This document shows, in pieces, positions 33,931 to 46,554 of a stretch of 64,000 bases of DNA (position 1 is its first letter; each line of letters begins with the position of its first letter). The DNA lies in contig JAOANR010000002.1 in NCBI GenBank assembly GCA_030278955.1, positions 29,958,678 to 30,022,677 of the forward strand. The letters are read 5' to 3'. The DNA is from Hygrophila difformis (Eukaryota; Streptophyta; Magnoliopsida; Lamiales; Acanthaceae). Under the pieces are notes generated by a model. It was not told the origin of the DNA. It saw only the letters and a program-made list of their open reading frames with translations, and made no database searches. A program made the position numbers and the translations under genes.

Positions 33931-34295
33931 GCGACAGAGTTTTTGAATTTTCAAATTTTGATGGATTGGGCCCAAGAGTGATGTTGGGCCTAAGTCCATT
34001 TTATTTGAATTGGTCCTGAATAAATTCAGTCCAAGTAAATTCAAAACTACTGGGCTGAAATTAAATAATCTACTTGCATAAAATAGGTTGGATCAATTCC
34101 ATTTGTTTGTAGAATTTATTCCGGACTTTAAGTTGCTTTAATTTCCGGAATTATTTTCTTAAATTTATGGAATTAATCCAACCGGGAACCTGGTTTTCTG
34201 TGCTACTTTTCTGCTCCTTCTTTTTGGTAGTTCCGGAATTCCTGCAAGATAGATAAATGAAACGCATTAGATCTTCTCCAAATATCAACATCCTC

Positions 34296-34323
34296 ACATT
34301 TAGAGTCTTAGTACTCTAAATGT
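34296..34323. other. Hairpin with purine-tract-like arm, downstream of pol
   Basis: ACATTTAGAGT, loop CTTAGT, ACTCTAAATGT: a perfect 11-bp stem. The flank ATCAACATCCTC extends the left arm to the full complement of the purine tract plus LTR start. Confidence 0.8.
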
Positions 34324-34412
34324 TTAGTTGATTTTTGGATACTTCCTGACTTGGAATGAAATAGTATATATGTATGCATATATAATATTTTTATAATTTT
34401 TGATTGCTGTTT

Positions 34413-37400
34413 TTATTGGGTGTAAGCCGGATCTGCCACTGTTTGGCTTTCTTTTTCCGCATCGAACTGTCCGATGTATTCCTTCAGTCGGTGCCCATTC
34501 ACCACTATGTTGCCCTTGTCAGTTCTGATCCTGACGGCTCCATTTGCAAACACTTCTAACACTTCATGTGGCCCTTCCCATCTGGATTTAAGCTTTCCGG
34601 GGAACAGCTTCAACCTAGAATTTAAAAATAATACATTTTGACCAACATAAAAGTGCTTAGGTTTAATTCGGCGATCGTGTAACTTCTGGGTCCGCTCCTT
34701 ATAAATCCGAGAGCTTTCATAAGCTTGCGCTCGTATTTCCTCAATTTCATTGAGGTCCAACTTGCGTTTGCTTTGAGCAACTTTCGGATCGAAGTTAAGC
34801 GTTCTGACGGCCCAGTAAGCTTTATGCTCTAATTCTACAGGCAAATGACAGGCTTTTCCGAAGACAAGCCTATATGGAGACATCCCGATGGGAGTCTTGT
34901 ATGCGGTGCGATATGCCCATAGAGCATCATTGAGCTTATGTGCCCAGTCCTTTCGGGTTATCCCAACCATGGCTTCGAGTATATGTTTGATCTCGCGATT
35001 TGATACCTCAACTTGTCCACTGGTTTGGGGATGGTAAGGCGTGCCTATCTTATGGAGGATTCTATTTTTACTCATTAAAGTTTCAAAAGCTTTATTAACA
35101 AAGTGTGTTCCTCCATCAGATATCACCACCCTAGGTATGCCAAATCTATTGAAAATGTTGCTCTTGAGAAACTTAATGACTTGGCTACCATCATTGGTTG
35201 GTAATGCGACTGCCTCGACCCATTTGGACATGTAATCGACAGCTACCAAGATATAGTAGTTTCCACCAGATGGTGGGAACGGTCCCATGAAGTCAATGCC
35301 CCACACATCGAAGATCTCAAGTGCGAGAATCCCCTTTTGAGGCATCTCATCCCTCTTGGAGATGTTTCCTAATCTTTGGCACCTGTCGCAAGCTTTCACA
35401 AATGTCTTGCAATCCTCATAAATGTGAGGCCAATAGAATCCACACTCGAGGACTTTATGGGCCGTTCGAGTGTGGCCGTGGTGACCTCCGTACTCTGATT
35501 CATGGCATTTTTTGACAATTTGATAGGCTTCATGCTCAGTTACACATCGCCTGATTATCGAATCAGCGCAGTGTCTGAAGAGATAAGGTTCTTCCCAGAA
35601 GTAATTCAATACATCTCGGTTGAACTTATTCTTGCGATGATTGCTTGAAAAAGGTGGGGTTATTCCGCATGCCAAGAAGTTAGCAATGTCAGAAAACCAT
35701 GGACACGCTTGATTATGCAGATGCAGTGCAAACAGTTGTTCATCTGGAAAGTCCTCATTGACGGCTTTATTGTTTTTATCATTTTCTAATCGAGATAAGT
35801 GGTCAGCAGCTCCATTATCTCGACCTCGCCTATCTTTTATTATGATATCAAATTCCTGCAACAGTAGTACCCACCTGATTAATCGAGGTTTGGCATCTTG
35901 TTTGCTGAACAAGTATCTCAGTGCAGAGTGATCTGTGTATACTATGGTTTTCGTACCAATGAGGTACTGTCTGAATTTGTCAAACGCGAAAACCACAGCA
36001 TACATTTCTTTCTCCGTGGTGGTGTAGTTGATTTGGGCTTCATTCAGGGCATGACTTGCGTAATGAATTACACAATGTCTCCCATCCTTATGTTGCCCAA
36101 GGACTGCACCTACGGCGAGATCACTTGCATCGCACATGACCTCGAAAGGTATTGACCAATCGGGTGGTTGTACTATTGGGGCAGAGATCAACATCTTCTT
36201 GAGCGTGTCAAAGGCTTGAACACACGCTTCATTTATTACAAAGGAATTTTCTTTACAAAGTAGGTTAGTGAGCGGCTTGGCAATTTTAGAAAAGTCCTTA
36301 ATGAATCTCCGGTAAAAACCGGCATGCCCTAAGAAGCTCCTAACTGATTTAATAGAGTTAGGGAGGGGAAGATTAGAAATGACAGAAACCTTAGCTGGAT
36401 CAACCTCAATGCCTGCTTTTGAGATGTGATGACCTAACACTATTCCCTCGGTAACCATGAAATGGCATTTCTCCCAGTTGAGTACTAGGTTAGTTTCTTC
36501 GCATCTCTTTAAAATTTTAGCAAGATTGGTCAGACATTCTTCAAATGTATCTCCATATACAGAGAAATCATCCATGAAGACCTCATGCATTTGTCGATAA
36601 ATTCGGAAAATATAGACATCATGCAACGTTGAAAAGTAGCAGGTGCATTGCAAAGACCAAATGGCATGCGCCTGTAGGCAAAAGTACCATAAGGGCAAGT
36701 AAAAGTAGTTTTCTCATGGTCTTCGCTTGAAATAACAATTTGGTTATAACCAGAGTATCCATCAAGAAAACAGTAAAACGCTCTCCCTGCCAACCTCTCA
36801 AGCATCTGATCAATAAACGGTAATGGAAAATGGTCCTTGCGGGTGGCCTCGTTCAGCTTCCGGTAGTCGATGCAAACTCTCCATCCGGTTACTGGCCTGG
36901 TTGCGACTTCTTCTCCTTGCTCGTTTTTGGTTATGCACATCCCTCCTCGTTTTGGCACGACATGCACTTGGCTAACCCATTTGCTGTCAGAAATAGGATA
37001 GATTATACCAAGATCTAAGAGCTTGATAACCTCTTTCCTTACCACTTCTTGCATGAGGGGGTTCAAACGTCTCTGAGGTTGACAGGAGGGTTTATACTCT
37101 TCTTCCATTAAAATCCTGTGCATGCAAATAGACGGGCTTATTCCTTTTATATCAGAAATGGTCCAACCTATTGCATGTACGTATTTCTTAAGAATGGCCA
37201 ACAGAGCATTTTCTTGCTCTTGGGAGAGCTTAGCCGAAACAATCACATGTAATTTTTTATGTTCTGCGAGAAACGCGTACTTGAGATGATCCGGTAATGT
37301 TTTAAGTTCAAGCTCTGGTGGACATTCAATGGAAGGGAGTAGTTTGCGAGAAGTGGATAATGGGAGATCAGATTTACCTTCGGGGCCCTGTGTCAGTACA

Positions 37401-37640
37401 TGGCCCTCTTCTTCCTCTTCGGTGCCATCATTTCCTTGTGCAGTGAAATCAGCACCGTCATATGCTTCAAGGTCTTCGGACTCGGGATCCTCGAATTGGA
37501 CAGCGCTGCACTGTTCCTTTGGCTCAGCACCAGCAGTCTTCTATACCTGCTTTGATAGTTCATTCATCATCATTTCATCATTGTGTCCAGAGTCAAGCTC
37601 TCTCTCAAAGTCAATCTCCTCTCCACTAACTATTACAGAT
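34413..37640 (-). pseudogene. Element E pol: RT, RNase H, integrase (one frameshift)
   Basis: The N-terminal RT part is open at 36530-37246 and upstream: [73 protein letters not shown] frameshift at about 36590-36600 moves it to the 761-residue frame 34413-36698. That frame starts just before the catalytic FMDD (36567-36578) and is otherwise uninterrupted through RNase H ([38 protein letters not shown]), the integrase zinc finger, and the DDE core ([49 protein letters not shown]). The wording is Athila. With a single visible lesion this is a young copy. Confidence 0.92.
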
Positions 37641-37645
37641 TTTGA

Positions 37646-40381
37646 TTAACAGAACCCGTCATCTGGGTATTTCTGCAATTGCGCCATGTCAAATGTAACT
37701 TCTTCCTCATCGACTCGCAGTGTTACTCGTCCAGCTTTTGCATCTATCAGTGCTCCACCTGTTGCAAGGAATGGTCTCCCTAGGATCAGTGGCATGTCCA
37801 GATCCTCCTCTATGTCTAGAATCACAAAATCAACTGGGAATAAGATATTCCTAGTCTTCACTATGATGTCCTTGAGGATGCCGACAGGCTTCGTGATGGA
37901 TCTATCCGCTAATTGGAGTCTCATCTTGACTGGCTCGATATGTCCCAGCTTGAGGCGTTGCACCATTGCCAAAGGCATGACATTGATGCTAGAACCAAGA
38001 TCACAAAGGCCTTTTCCTGCTTTGATTTTCCCGATTTGAATCGGCGGCGTGCAACAGCCTGGATCTTCTTGCTTCTTAGGAAGCTTACGCTGGATGATAG
38101 CACTGCATGTATTGTTAAGAACTACCAGCTCTTCCTGCTCAATTCTCCTTTTTCCTAAAACTAATTCTTTCAGAAATTTAGCGTATGCTGGCATTTCAGC
38201 TATCATTTCGATGAGAGGAATAGTTATTTCTACTTTTTGCAGCCTTTTCAGAAATTTCTCAATTTTAAGGTCTTGTTCTTGATTTTTAAGTCTGGCCGGG
38301 TATGGCACCCTTGGCATGAACTTTTTATTATCAAAGTGTTTTTGTGGTGAAAGGTCAGAAATTGTACCTTCACCTTTACCAGTTTTTCCACTGAGTTCAG
38401 CTGTCTCAGTCTCTTTTTCTTTTTCTCCTTCCTCCTCTGTTCCCTGATTCTCCTCAATACTCTCTTTTTCAGTCTCCTTTCCCTGCACTTCTTTGATCTG
38501 TGGCCCTGCCAGAACCCTGCCCGATTTTAACGTGATAGCCTTGCACTGGGGGTTCTTTTCTGAATTGCTCGACAAAGTTCCCTGATCTCTTTTCTGGAGT
38601 TCCTTGGCCATCTGCGTCACCTGGGTCTCCACGTTTCTTATGGAAGCCTGCAGCTGTGTGTTTATCACCTTTTGGCTTGAGACGAATTCAGTCATTATGT
38701 TCTCAAGTCTAGAAGGTGGCTTCTGCTGAGGTGGATTCCACTGTTTCTGGGCTTGGTTTTGGTTAGGAACAAATTGGTTTTGAGGCTGGTTCTGATTGGG
38801 GACAAACTGATTTTGTGGCTGCTGGAAGTTTTGGATGGCTAGAATCTGGGGTTGAAAGTTTTGGTTAAAATGCTGGGGCCTTGGCTGGTTGAATTGTCGA
38901 GGCTGGGTTAACAGGTGCGAGTTCAAGGCGTTGTTGTTGGAATATGAGAGGTTAGGGTGCCGGTTTTGGAATCCACCTGCATAGTTGCAACTCTCGTTCG
39001 TCACCTGTTGACAAGCTTCAGTAGGATGTGGACCCTGGCATGATCCACAAACAGGTTCAGCATTTTGAGCTTGCGAGAAGCTCCCAGATTCTTGATTCAG
39101 GGCCAACACAGCCACTTGATCTTTCAATTTGTCCAGTTCAGACTTCCCTGCTGTACCTACAGCACATAAACCACGAGGGGGAGGGGAATCAACATCATCA
39201 GTTAGAACGGATCTGTTCACACTCATTGTCTCAATCTTGCCCCGGGCCTGATCCATTGGCATGTGGAGCAGATGTTGTCCACCAGCAGCATCAAGCATGT
39301 ATTTCCAGGATGGGGTCAGACCGCTGTAGAATTTCCTCAACTGTTCCCACTCATGGAAACCATGTTGGGGACATTTTCTGAGTAGGTTGAAGAATCGCTC
39401 CTTTGCGTCATACAGGGATTCGTCTGGCTTCATTTTGAATTCCGAAATCTTGGATCGGCATTCATCCACCTTGGATTCCGGAAAGTACTTCGCTAAGAAG
39501 TTTCTGATCACTTCTTCCCATGTGGACTTCTGATTGACTAGCAGCGTTTTGTACCACGTCCGGGCTTCACTAGACAAAGAGAAAGGAAACAATCTCAAAC
39601 GAATAGTGTTAGGAGATACATTATGATTCTTTATGGTGTCACAAAGCTCCAAAAAGGTCTGCAGATGGTCATGCGGGTCTTCATGACTTGCCCCCGCAAA
39701 CTGATTGCTCTGAACGAGATTTATGAGTGCCGGCTTCAATTCGAAATTCCTGGCCAAGAATGGGGCTTGTCCAGGAATGTTCAAATATGGCTCCAGAATG
39801 GGTTGCATATAGTCAGCAGCTGCTGCTTGTTGATTGTTTCCCGGCCCTCCTTGGTACTGCTGTGGGTAAAAGTTCTGATTAGGGAAGTAGTTTCTGGGAT
39901 CATTGAAATCATTCGGGTTGGGAGGATTCTGGTGCTGATTGAATTGAGGGTTCTGGTACTGAGGATTCTGGAAGTGTTGGTTGTTTGGATTATTCTGGTC
40001 GAGTGGGTTATTGAACTGGTTTTGGGGAGGTGGTGGGTTGAGATTTTGATCAGCGATGTTGGGCAGATTCCCTTCATCTTGAATTTCATTCAATGGAGGG
40101 TCATCTGTCTCATCGCCATCTCCCTCTCGGTTTTCATGAAGTGGTGGGGGGTTATTGTCAATGATGACAGGGTTATCGGGAATGATGGGTAGATTGTTGC
40201 CTGGTAACTGTGCCATGTCTGAAACTCCGCTGCTCGTACTGGAGGAGGATTGTCTTGCACGTTCCCTCCTTTCCTGCTCTTTCCTCTGCTTAGTGAGGGC
40301 TCTGATGCGTCTCGCTTCCCTTTGTATTTCGAGTTTAAGTGGAAGTTCAGGTGGTGTTTCTTTTCTCCGTTGCATGTACAA
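37646..40381 (-). CDS. Element E gag-protease
   Basis: An intact 911-residue frame. Residues ~20-60 are basic, followed by an N/Q/P-rich region. The capsid core carries FELKPALINLVQSNQFAG, DPHDHLQTFLELCDTI and YFPESKVDECRSKI. A CCHC-like knuckle (CGSCQGPHPTEAC) follows, then a long Q/N/P-rich stretch with repeated QNQFVPNQNQ, then the retropepsin: LCDLGSSINVMPLAM with catalytic D in DLGSS, and LILGRPFLATGGALIDAK. It ends in TAA at 37646. Pol begins in a following frame, as usual for Athila. The start ATG reads MYMQRRKE, and no better upstream start is visible. Confidence 0.93.
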   Translation of the reverse strand: MYMQRRKETPPELPLKLEIQREARRIRALTKQRKEQERRERARQSSSSTSSGVSDMAQLPGNNLPIIPDNPVIIDNNPPPLHENREGDGDETDDPPLNEIQDEGNLPNIADQNLNPPPPQNQFNNPLDQNNPNNQHFQNPQYQNPQFNQHQNPPNPNDFNDPRNYFPNQNFYPQQYQGGPGNNQQAAAADYMQPILEPYLNIPGQAPFLARNFELKPALINLVQSNQFAGASHEDPHDHLQTFLELCDTIKNHNVSPNTIRLRLFPFSLSSEARTWYKTLLVNQKSTWEEVIRNFLAKYFPESKVDECRSKISEFKMKPDESLYDAKERFFNLLRKCPQHGFHEWEQLRKFYSGLTPSWKYMLDAAGGQHLLHMPMDQARGKIETMSVNRSVLTDDVDSPPPRGLCAVGTAGKSELDKLKDQVAVLALNQESGSFSQAQNAEPVCGSCQGPHPTEACQQVTNESCNYAGGFQNRHPNLSYSNNNALNSHLLTQPRQFNQPRPQHFNQNFQPQILAIQNFQQPQNQFVPNQNQPQNQFVPNQNQAQKQWNPPQQKPPSRLENIMTEFVSSQKVINTQLQASIRNVETQVTQMAKELQKRDQGTLSSNSEKNPQCKAITLKSGRVLAGPQIKEVQGKETEKESIEENQGTEEEGEKEKETETAELSGKTGKGEGTISDLSPQKHFDNKKFMPRVPYPARLKNQEQDLKIEKFLKRLQKVEITIPLIEMIAEMPAYAKFLKELVLGKRRIEQEELVVLNNTCSAIIQRKLPKKQEDPGCCTPPIQIGKIKAGKGLCDLGSSINVMPLAMVQRLKLGHIEPVKMRLQLADRSITKPVGILKDIIVKTRNILFPVDFVILDIEEDLDMPLILGRPFLATGGALIDAKAGRVTLRVDEEEVTFDMAQLQKYPDDGFC

Positions 40382-40464
40382 CTTCGTTCAACTAGGTCAG
40401 TACCTGCAACCATCCCCAGGTTAGAACTGGTGTAGAAGTATTATTTCTCAGAAATCAACATCCA

Positions 40465-40494
40465 CACATTTAGAGTTTTACTGCTCTAAATGTG
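40465..40494. other. Hairpin with purine-tract-like arm, between primer site and gag
   Basis: CACATTTAGAG, loop TTTTACTG, CTCTAAATGTG: a perfect 11-bp stem, flanked by ATCAACATCCA. Confidence 0.8.
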
Positions 40495-40596
40495 AGATTG
40501 ACTTTTGAGACTGGAATATTTTGTTTTGAATAAAGTATGTACACTAGCTATGAGTAAATCAGGAGTTTAGTTCTCTTATAAAATGGCGCTGCATCC

Positions 40597-40614
40597 TCCC
40601 CGGCAACGGCGCCA
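40597..40614 (-). other. Primer binding site of element E (tRNA-Asp)
   Basis: In element sense TGGCGCCGTTGCCGGGGA, complementary to the 3' end of plant tRNA-Asp(GUC). It abuts the 5' LTR end at 40615 directly. This primer is common in Athila elements. Confidence 0.93.
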
Positions 40615-43259
40615 TGAAACTTTTGACAATTTCCCACACGAGTATTTTCGAAATAAAAAAATCCCGGTCTTGATTTTATTACATGAAAATCAAGTTATGA
40701 TCGCGGAGTTTGGATTAGGGATATATGTATAGGTTGTCACGTTTTTATTACTCGTGTTAAGAAACTGTGCCCCCGAAAGCGCACGGTGTCAAAAATTGCA
40801 GTAATTTATAGTAAGACCGGATCGTTCACTGGAGGATGTGCGATAGAAGCAGGGCCCACGTCATTTTATAAGATTTTCAACTCGGTTACTCGAATCAGTT
40901 TGAGAAGTTGACTAACAACTACTTTACTGAATTAAAACTAGTTAAGAAAACAATTAAAGCTATTCTACAAAACACGTAAAATTCTATTCTAGAATGCAGA
41001 TAAGTTTAAGCTACAAAGCAGTTAAAGTTAGGTCTAGAAAGCATGTAATTTACCCTAATGAAGCAATAAAATTAATCTAAGGAACGCTGTAAATCTAAAC
41101 TATGCTATCTATGAAGCTGATCAACGAGATGACAGAATGGACAGGGAGAAAAGAATGAAAATTGGACAAGATTCAGATAAAATACAATTAAACTTCCATT
41201 TTAATACACAGATCTTTGCTTGGGATACTCCTGTCAGATAGCTAATTCTCATGCTCTCAGCACTGTTTTCCCTTTGACAGACAGGTACTTACAGTGTGAG
41301 TCTACATGCTCTTAAGAGAACAAATTCTAAGATACCACAGACCTACAACTGCTCCCGTCGGAACGTGTCATTTATCTGTGGTGGACAAGCAACACCTGAC
41401 AAATCATTAGTTGAAGTGTCAAGTACTGTTATCATTCCCCCATGTCACACCCAAAGATTCTAATCAAGCCTGAACTATCCCATAACTCTCAAACCTAGAA
41501 GCAGTTCCACTACTTTCAAGACATCCGAGTGACCTCTAAAGAAAGCATTTTAAAATAAAGCGGTAAAGAAAGCATTTAAAATCCTATCACTCGGAGGTTT
41601 CAAAAGAGTTACCCTGGTAGTATAAGAAGAGCCCCCAGTCAGGATGACCGGAAGTGGATCAAGAATTCCTAGCTCTCGGTGAACCACATACAGTGTTCAC
41701 TTCCTTCCGGGTGGTTATGAGATACAAACTAATGAAACAAACTAATAAAATAGTTCGTTCCGGATGCACTCACTCAGGACTCGAAAATAGGCTTTGGCAG
41801 AAGAGGATAGCAGTTGAAAGGAACTCAACCCTATCTTTAGAAAATAACCAAGGCCTACGCATTTTTCTTTTAGAAATATCTAAAACACAGTATTTGAATC
41901 CAAGTGGATCCCATCTCGGTGTGATAGTTAAGACTAAATTCCCAATACACAGTAATTTTGGAAAATAAAGGATTTTGAAAATCATTCCCTAAACAGGTAC
42001 TAGACTCTCAATAAGAACACAGACCCTTTCAGTCTAGATGAGACCTAATCGCTGATTCTGCTTCTAATTTCCCAAAATCAACCCCCGGTGGAATATGAAT
42101 TAGTCATAACTGAGGAATTTATCCCTTACTTAGATCCGGATTATGTAAATGAATTTTTGTTGGAAATTTAATACGCAGTATCTGATTAAAAATCAAGACT
42201 CCTGTGCCCAAGGGAAGGATCCCAAAATAATATTGACCACAATATTTACATAATAATATCATGCATAAATTTATAGGAGAAGTGTAAAATTAAAATAACC
42301 CAAAATATAAGGCGGGTTTAGACAGAATGCGAAACACAGAGATGAAATAGCCGGAGATGAGAAGAATTGGTTGGCTAAAATATGACTGAAATAATCAGGA
42401 TAACCTGGACTGCAAACATCTGCTATCCAGTTCCTGGTTATTCCAGATGGGAAGTTTTTAGACAGCAACAGCCTGAAATAACAGTGATCGCTGTTATCCA
42501 GACTCCTACTATCTGTGAACTGAGAGGAGGACCTACATGTTTTCTTACTTTAGTATTATTCAAATAGTGTTGATCGACATTATTTGATAATATCACAGCT
42601 CAAAATTCAGGTTTAAATTAAGATAAGAAAATAAAATTGTATCCGGATAGGGGTTAGCTGAGCAGCTATTATAATCCCGGATGGACGAACCGCCAATGCT
42701 TCCACTGACCACTACCCAGACCATACAAAATAACAGCTAGTAAGTAATATTCAGACTACGAGCTAGTTTATCCATGTGGGAATACCCGCCAAGCTGTTGT
42801 TTCACGCAAGCACGAGAAAGACAAAATAATAAAAAGGGATTCCTTGCATGAGAGACATTGGTTTCTCGTGCACGGACATGGAATTAATCCATAATTAATG
42901 ACTTAAATAATCCTTCATGCCATAATTAATTATAGTCCAGATTATCTGCTTAAGGCATTCAAGTTTGTTTATAGAAAAGTGTTTTAGTGAGAATTGAACA
43001 AAAATCCTTTAATCATGGTAATTATTGACCTTAATTATTACTAATCATGATCTCTAATCATTGATTTAAGGGTTCAATTATTTAAGAGGAGAAAATGGAG
43101 AATCAAAATTTTGGCAGCATAACGCCTTATACTGCAATCTTGGGATATTACATCTTAACCCGTGGGGTTAAAATGTGAGTGATACAGTATAATAGAGGAT
43201 TAAAGATCAAAAATTTGAGATTTAAAACAGATGAGGGTCCTGTCATGATACCATAATTT

Positions 43260-43790
43260 GTGTCGCGAGCCTAGGCTCGCGACATGGGTATCTCGACAGG
43301 ATGTCATTTAGAAATTTTGGCAGACTAGGCTTTATGTCGCTAGACTGGGGTTGTGTCGCGAGACATGGTCCCGCGACAGGAGTCTGGCGCCACAAAGCTT
43401 AGCTGAAAATTTTCTAAGTGTTTGGGTCCCAGTCGCTAGAGTTGGGGATTGTGTCGCGAGACGTGGCCTCGCGACAGGATGGTCTGGCGACTGGATTTTC
43501 AAAGATTTTAACAAGGCATAATTTCCTGTCTCGAAACAAGAGTGTGTCGCGAACCGTGGGGTTCGCGACAGGGGTCTCTCGACAGAGCTTTATCACAAAA
43601 AAATGCAAGAGTTTTGGTTCTCAGTCGCTAAGCAGGGGTTGTGTCGCGAACCGTGGGTTCTCGACAGGAGTGCCTCGCGACTGAGGTTTTCAAAATATGA
43701 AGACAAGTGTCCCTAAGCGTCCATGTCGCGAAACAACCTTCTTGTCGCTAGACGTGGCCTCGCGACAGGAAGAGGTTGGCGACATGGGTG
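43260..43790 (-). repeat. TCGCGA-type palindrome island 1 (E 5' LTR)
   Basis: Near-identical counterpart of 27459-27985. Where the copies differ they often differ by one base inside an arm, for example GACAGG against GACCGG near 43570. Confidence 0.85.
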
Positions 43791-43899
43791 GTTCAGGACA
43801 CGAGTCAGAAAAGCAAAAGTGGAACAGTAGCATGCAAACAGCGTGATCTACCCTATTTCAGATCAAAAAGTGATTCTAGCCAAAAATAACCAAACAAGA

Positions 43900-46554
43900 T
43901 GTAACACCCCGGTTTTTGGTCACCCAGGTCGGGATGTCACCGCCACACCTCCCTAGCAAAACACGGTTTCTCCGAGCTTGCTAAAGAGATGCAAGGCTAT
44001 GGTTTTTCAGAATTTAAATCGTTCAAACAGCCCATTCATATATAATTTAAAAATATTACATCAAAGTTGCAGCGGAAAATAATATTTACATATATGTATC
44101 GCAGCGGAATTTAAATATAGGGCCAACATGGCCTAATCACGGGTTAAACAGGCCCGTTCATGCAAGATCTAGTCTAATACAAAAATTCAAACTAATATAT
44201 CATCCCAAGCTTCCCGTGTATGCATATGACGATGCATAATTCTCAACTCTGGAAGAAAAAGAAAAAGAAAATATGGTTTTGGTCAGCACTACGTGCTGAG
44301 TAAGTTAACACATACATAACTATGGGGTTTCAAAGCCATTATTTAATATTTAAAGAAAACATGTGCACAACACCACATAATTTAATTTATTTCGCTAACA
44401 ATCATTCAAACGACAGAGACTTCATAAGATCATAAATATAATTGGCAAAGTAAAACAATTGCAAGACATACTTTAAGGCATAATCCAAAAGGAACAATTT
44501 TCGAGTCTCCTAGTTTCATATCTCATGTCTCATGTTTCAAGTTTATATTTCAATTTCCATTCGGCAAGCTTTATGTTTCAATTGCCTTTCGGCAAGCAGT
44601 ATATTTCAATTGCCTTTCGGCAAGCAAGATATTTCAATTGCCTTTCGGCAAGCAGGATATTTCAATTGCCTTTCGGCAAGCATCGTATTTCATGCGTATT
44701 TTATTTCAAAGGAATTCCCAATCATTTAAACCTTAAAGGCTAATTTCTCAAGTTTAGTAAGTTTCTCAAAATATACTATTTCAGGACGCTATCCGCTCCG
44801 ATATCATTCAAAATCTTTTTCAACAGGATTTTTCAAGATTTGACTCGGTCAACCATCGTTTACTCTTAAATTCGTCTAAATTCAGATTTAATTACAAAAA
44901 TTCCGAAATTTCACTACTGACCCAGAAACGTCGAGACGACCAACTTTCGTGTTTTAACTTTTTCAATCCGAGATACCCAAATATGTCAAAAACGTCAATT
45001 TTCGCATAAGAACAAATCTGTCCGAATTTTATATGTCACAGTTTAAAGATTTCAAATTCTACCATAGCAAATCAAATCCAAATTTAATGAAATTTTACAG
45101 AGACCATCTTAAGACGGTTATCTACAACTTTTGTGTTTGGCAAAAGATCTAAATCGGCCTAGAACCCTAGTCAAAAACGTCATCAAGTTCTGACCTAAGT
45201 TTCGTCAAGAATTTCAAGATCCACATCCTAGCAGTTCGGTTTCGGGTGGATTTCATACATCAAATCATCACGAAAAATTCTGAAATTTTACGGAGGTGTT
45301 CTTAACATATAGATCTACAACTCTTATGTTCAACGCCAAGCCTAGATCGGTCTAGATCTAAGGTAGAAATCACCAACAAGTTTGAATAAAGAATCTATCA
45401 TCGTTTCAAGATCTAAATCTAAAGCAGGCTCGTTCGTGATCGGTTTCGGATATGAAAACACGATGAAAAAATTATGAAAATTCTACAGTAGCTAGATCTA
45501 TGTCTTAGAAACGTTTTTTGTGTTTTAAGCTTTTCCGTTTGAAGTCGTTTTAAGGTTCGGAAAAATTAGACAAAACTGTTGCGCTGGTAGAAAACATTCA
45601 ATGACAGATTTACGCAAGATTCGATTCAAGCTTTTAGGTTTCGTGTTTTAGTTACTCCCAAAACCATGTAAGTATTAACTTACCGAGTTCACGAACGTCC
45701 GGGATCGTCTATTCGAAGGCGTGGCTTTCCGTCCACCGTTTCCCCTCTCCGTTCGTCGGGTTCTACGATCTAGATCCAATACGGGGTGTAGAAAGAAAAA
45801 GGAGATGATTAGGATTCGTTTTCGAATCGTTTATTGAACAAGGATTGGATCGAGACTTACCACGACTATGGAGATCCTTGGAAAAATTCGTCCCAAGCGG
45901 CTGCCTCCGTTTGGTGCTTTCCGTTGACTCCGAATTTAGGGTTTCGAACGTATAGAAGGTTGTAGGGTTTGTAAACTTGTTTGGGGCTCCCAAGGGGCTT
46001 ATTTATAGATATTTAAGACCTAGGGCGTCCAAGATCTGACCCCAAGCGTCTTGAGTCGAGATATGTTCAACCGAAAGTCGAAAAATCCGGAATCGGGCGA
46101 GAAAATCGCGGAACGGCCGCAACTGCCAAGTGGCGCGCTCTTGGCGCGGTAAACCCCTAAAGACCGCGCGGCGACCGCGACGTCCTGGCCTGGACTTCGG
46201 TCTGGGCCGGGTCGTGCGATCCGTCGGGCGTTTCCTCCTCTCTTTCAGACTTCTATCCCTCTATGTTCTCGGATTCGGATTTCCGGGCTATCTTCGGGCT
46301 CTGATTTCCTATCTTAATTTTATTCGGACCTAATTTTATGTTTGGACTCGAGTTATTGAGTCTATCGGTGTCGGGTTTCCGTGTAACCATTTATTCGATT
46401 AAATTGTCTTCGGCTTCCCGGGTTCTCGGAATTTTGTTTCCTTTTTAATTTAAATTCCATTTCTCATCTTTTATGATTCTTTATTTATTTATTATGTTCT
46501 CTTTATTATTTATTTATTTATTTATTTTATGTTGCAAAATTCTCGGGTATTACA
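43900..46554 (-). repeat. Element C 3' LTR (inner terminus)
   Basis: From TGTAATACCCGAG (46554) to CGGGGTGTTACA (43900) in element sense, 2655 bp. It matches the split 5' LTR closely. The TATA box (TATAAATA, minus) is at 46000-46007. A second possible start lies 228 bases further out at 46782. Confidence 0.92.
44544..44683 (-). repeat. Tandem 28-bp repeat, 5 copies, GAAA hairpins (C 3' LTR)
   Basis: Same unit as 11403-11598, with TTGCC-GAAA-GGCAA in element sense. The first copy is imperfect. It lies about 1.3 kb downstream of the TATA box, so in the transcript. Confidence 0.92.

Noticed and set aside
37686..40424. Plus-strand open frames opposite E gag
   Set aside because: Shadows of the intact 911-residue minus-strand gag-protease frame.
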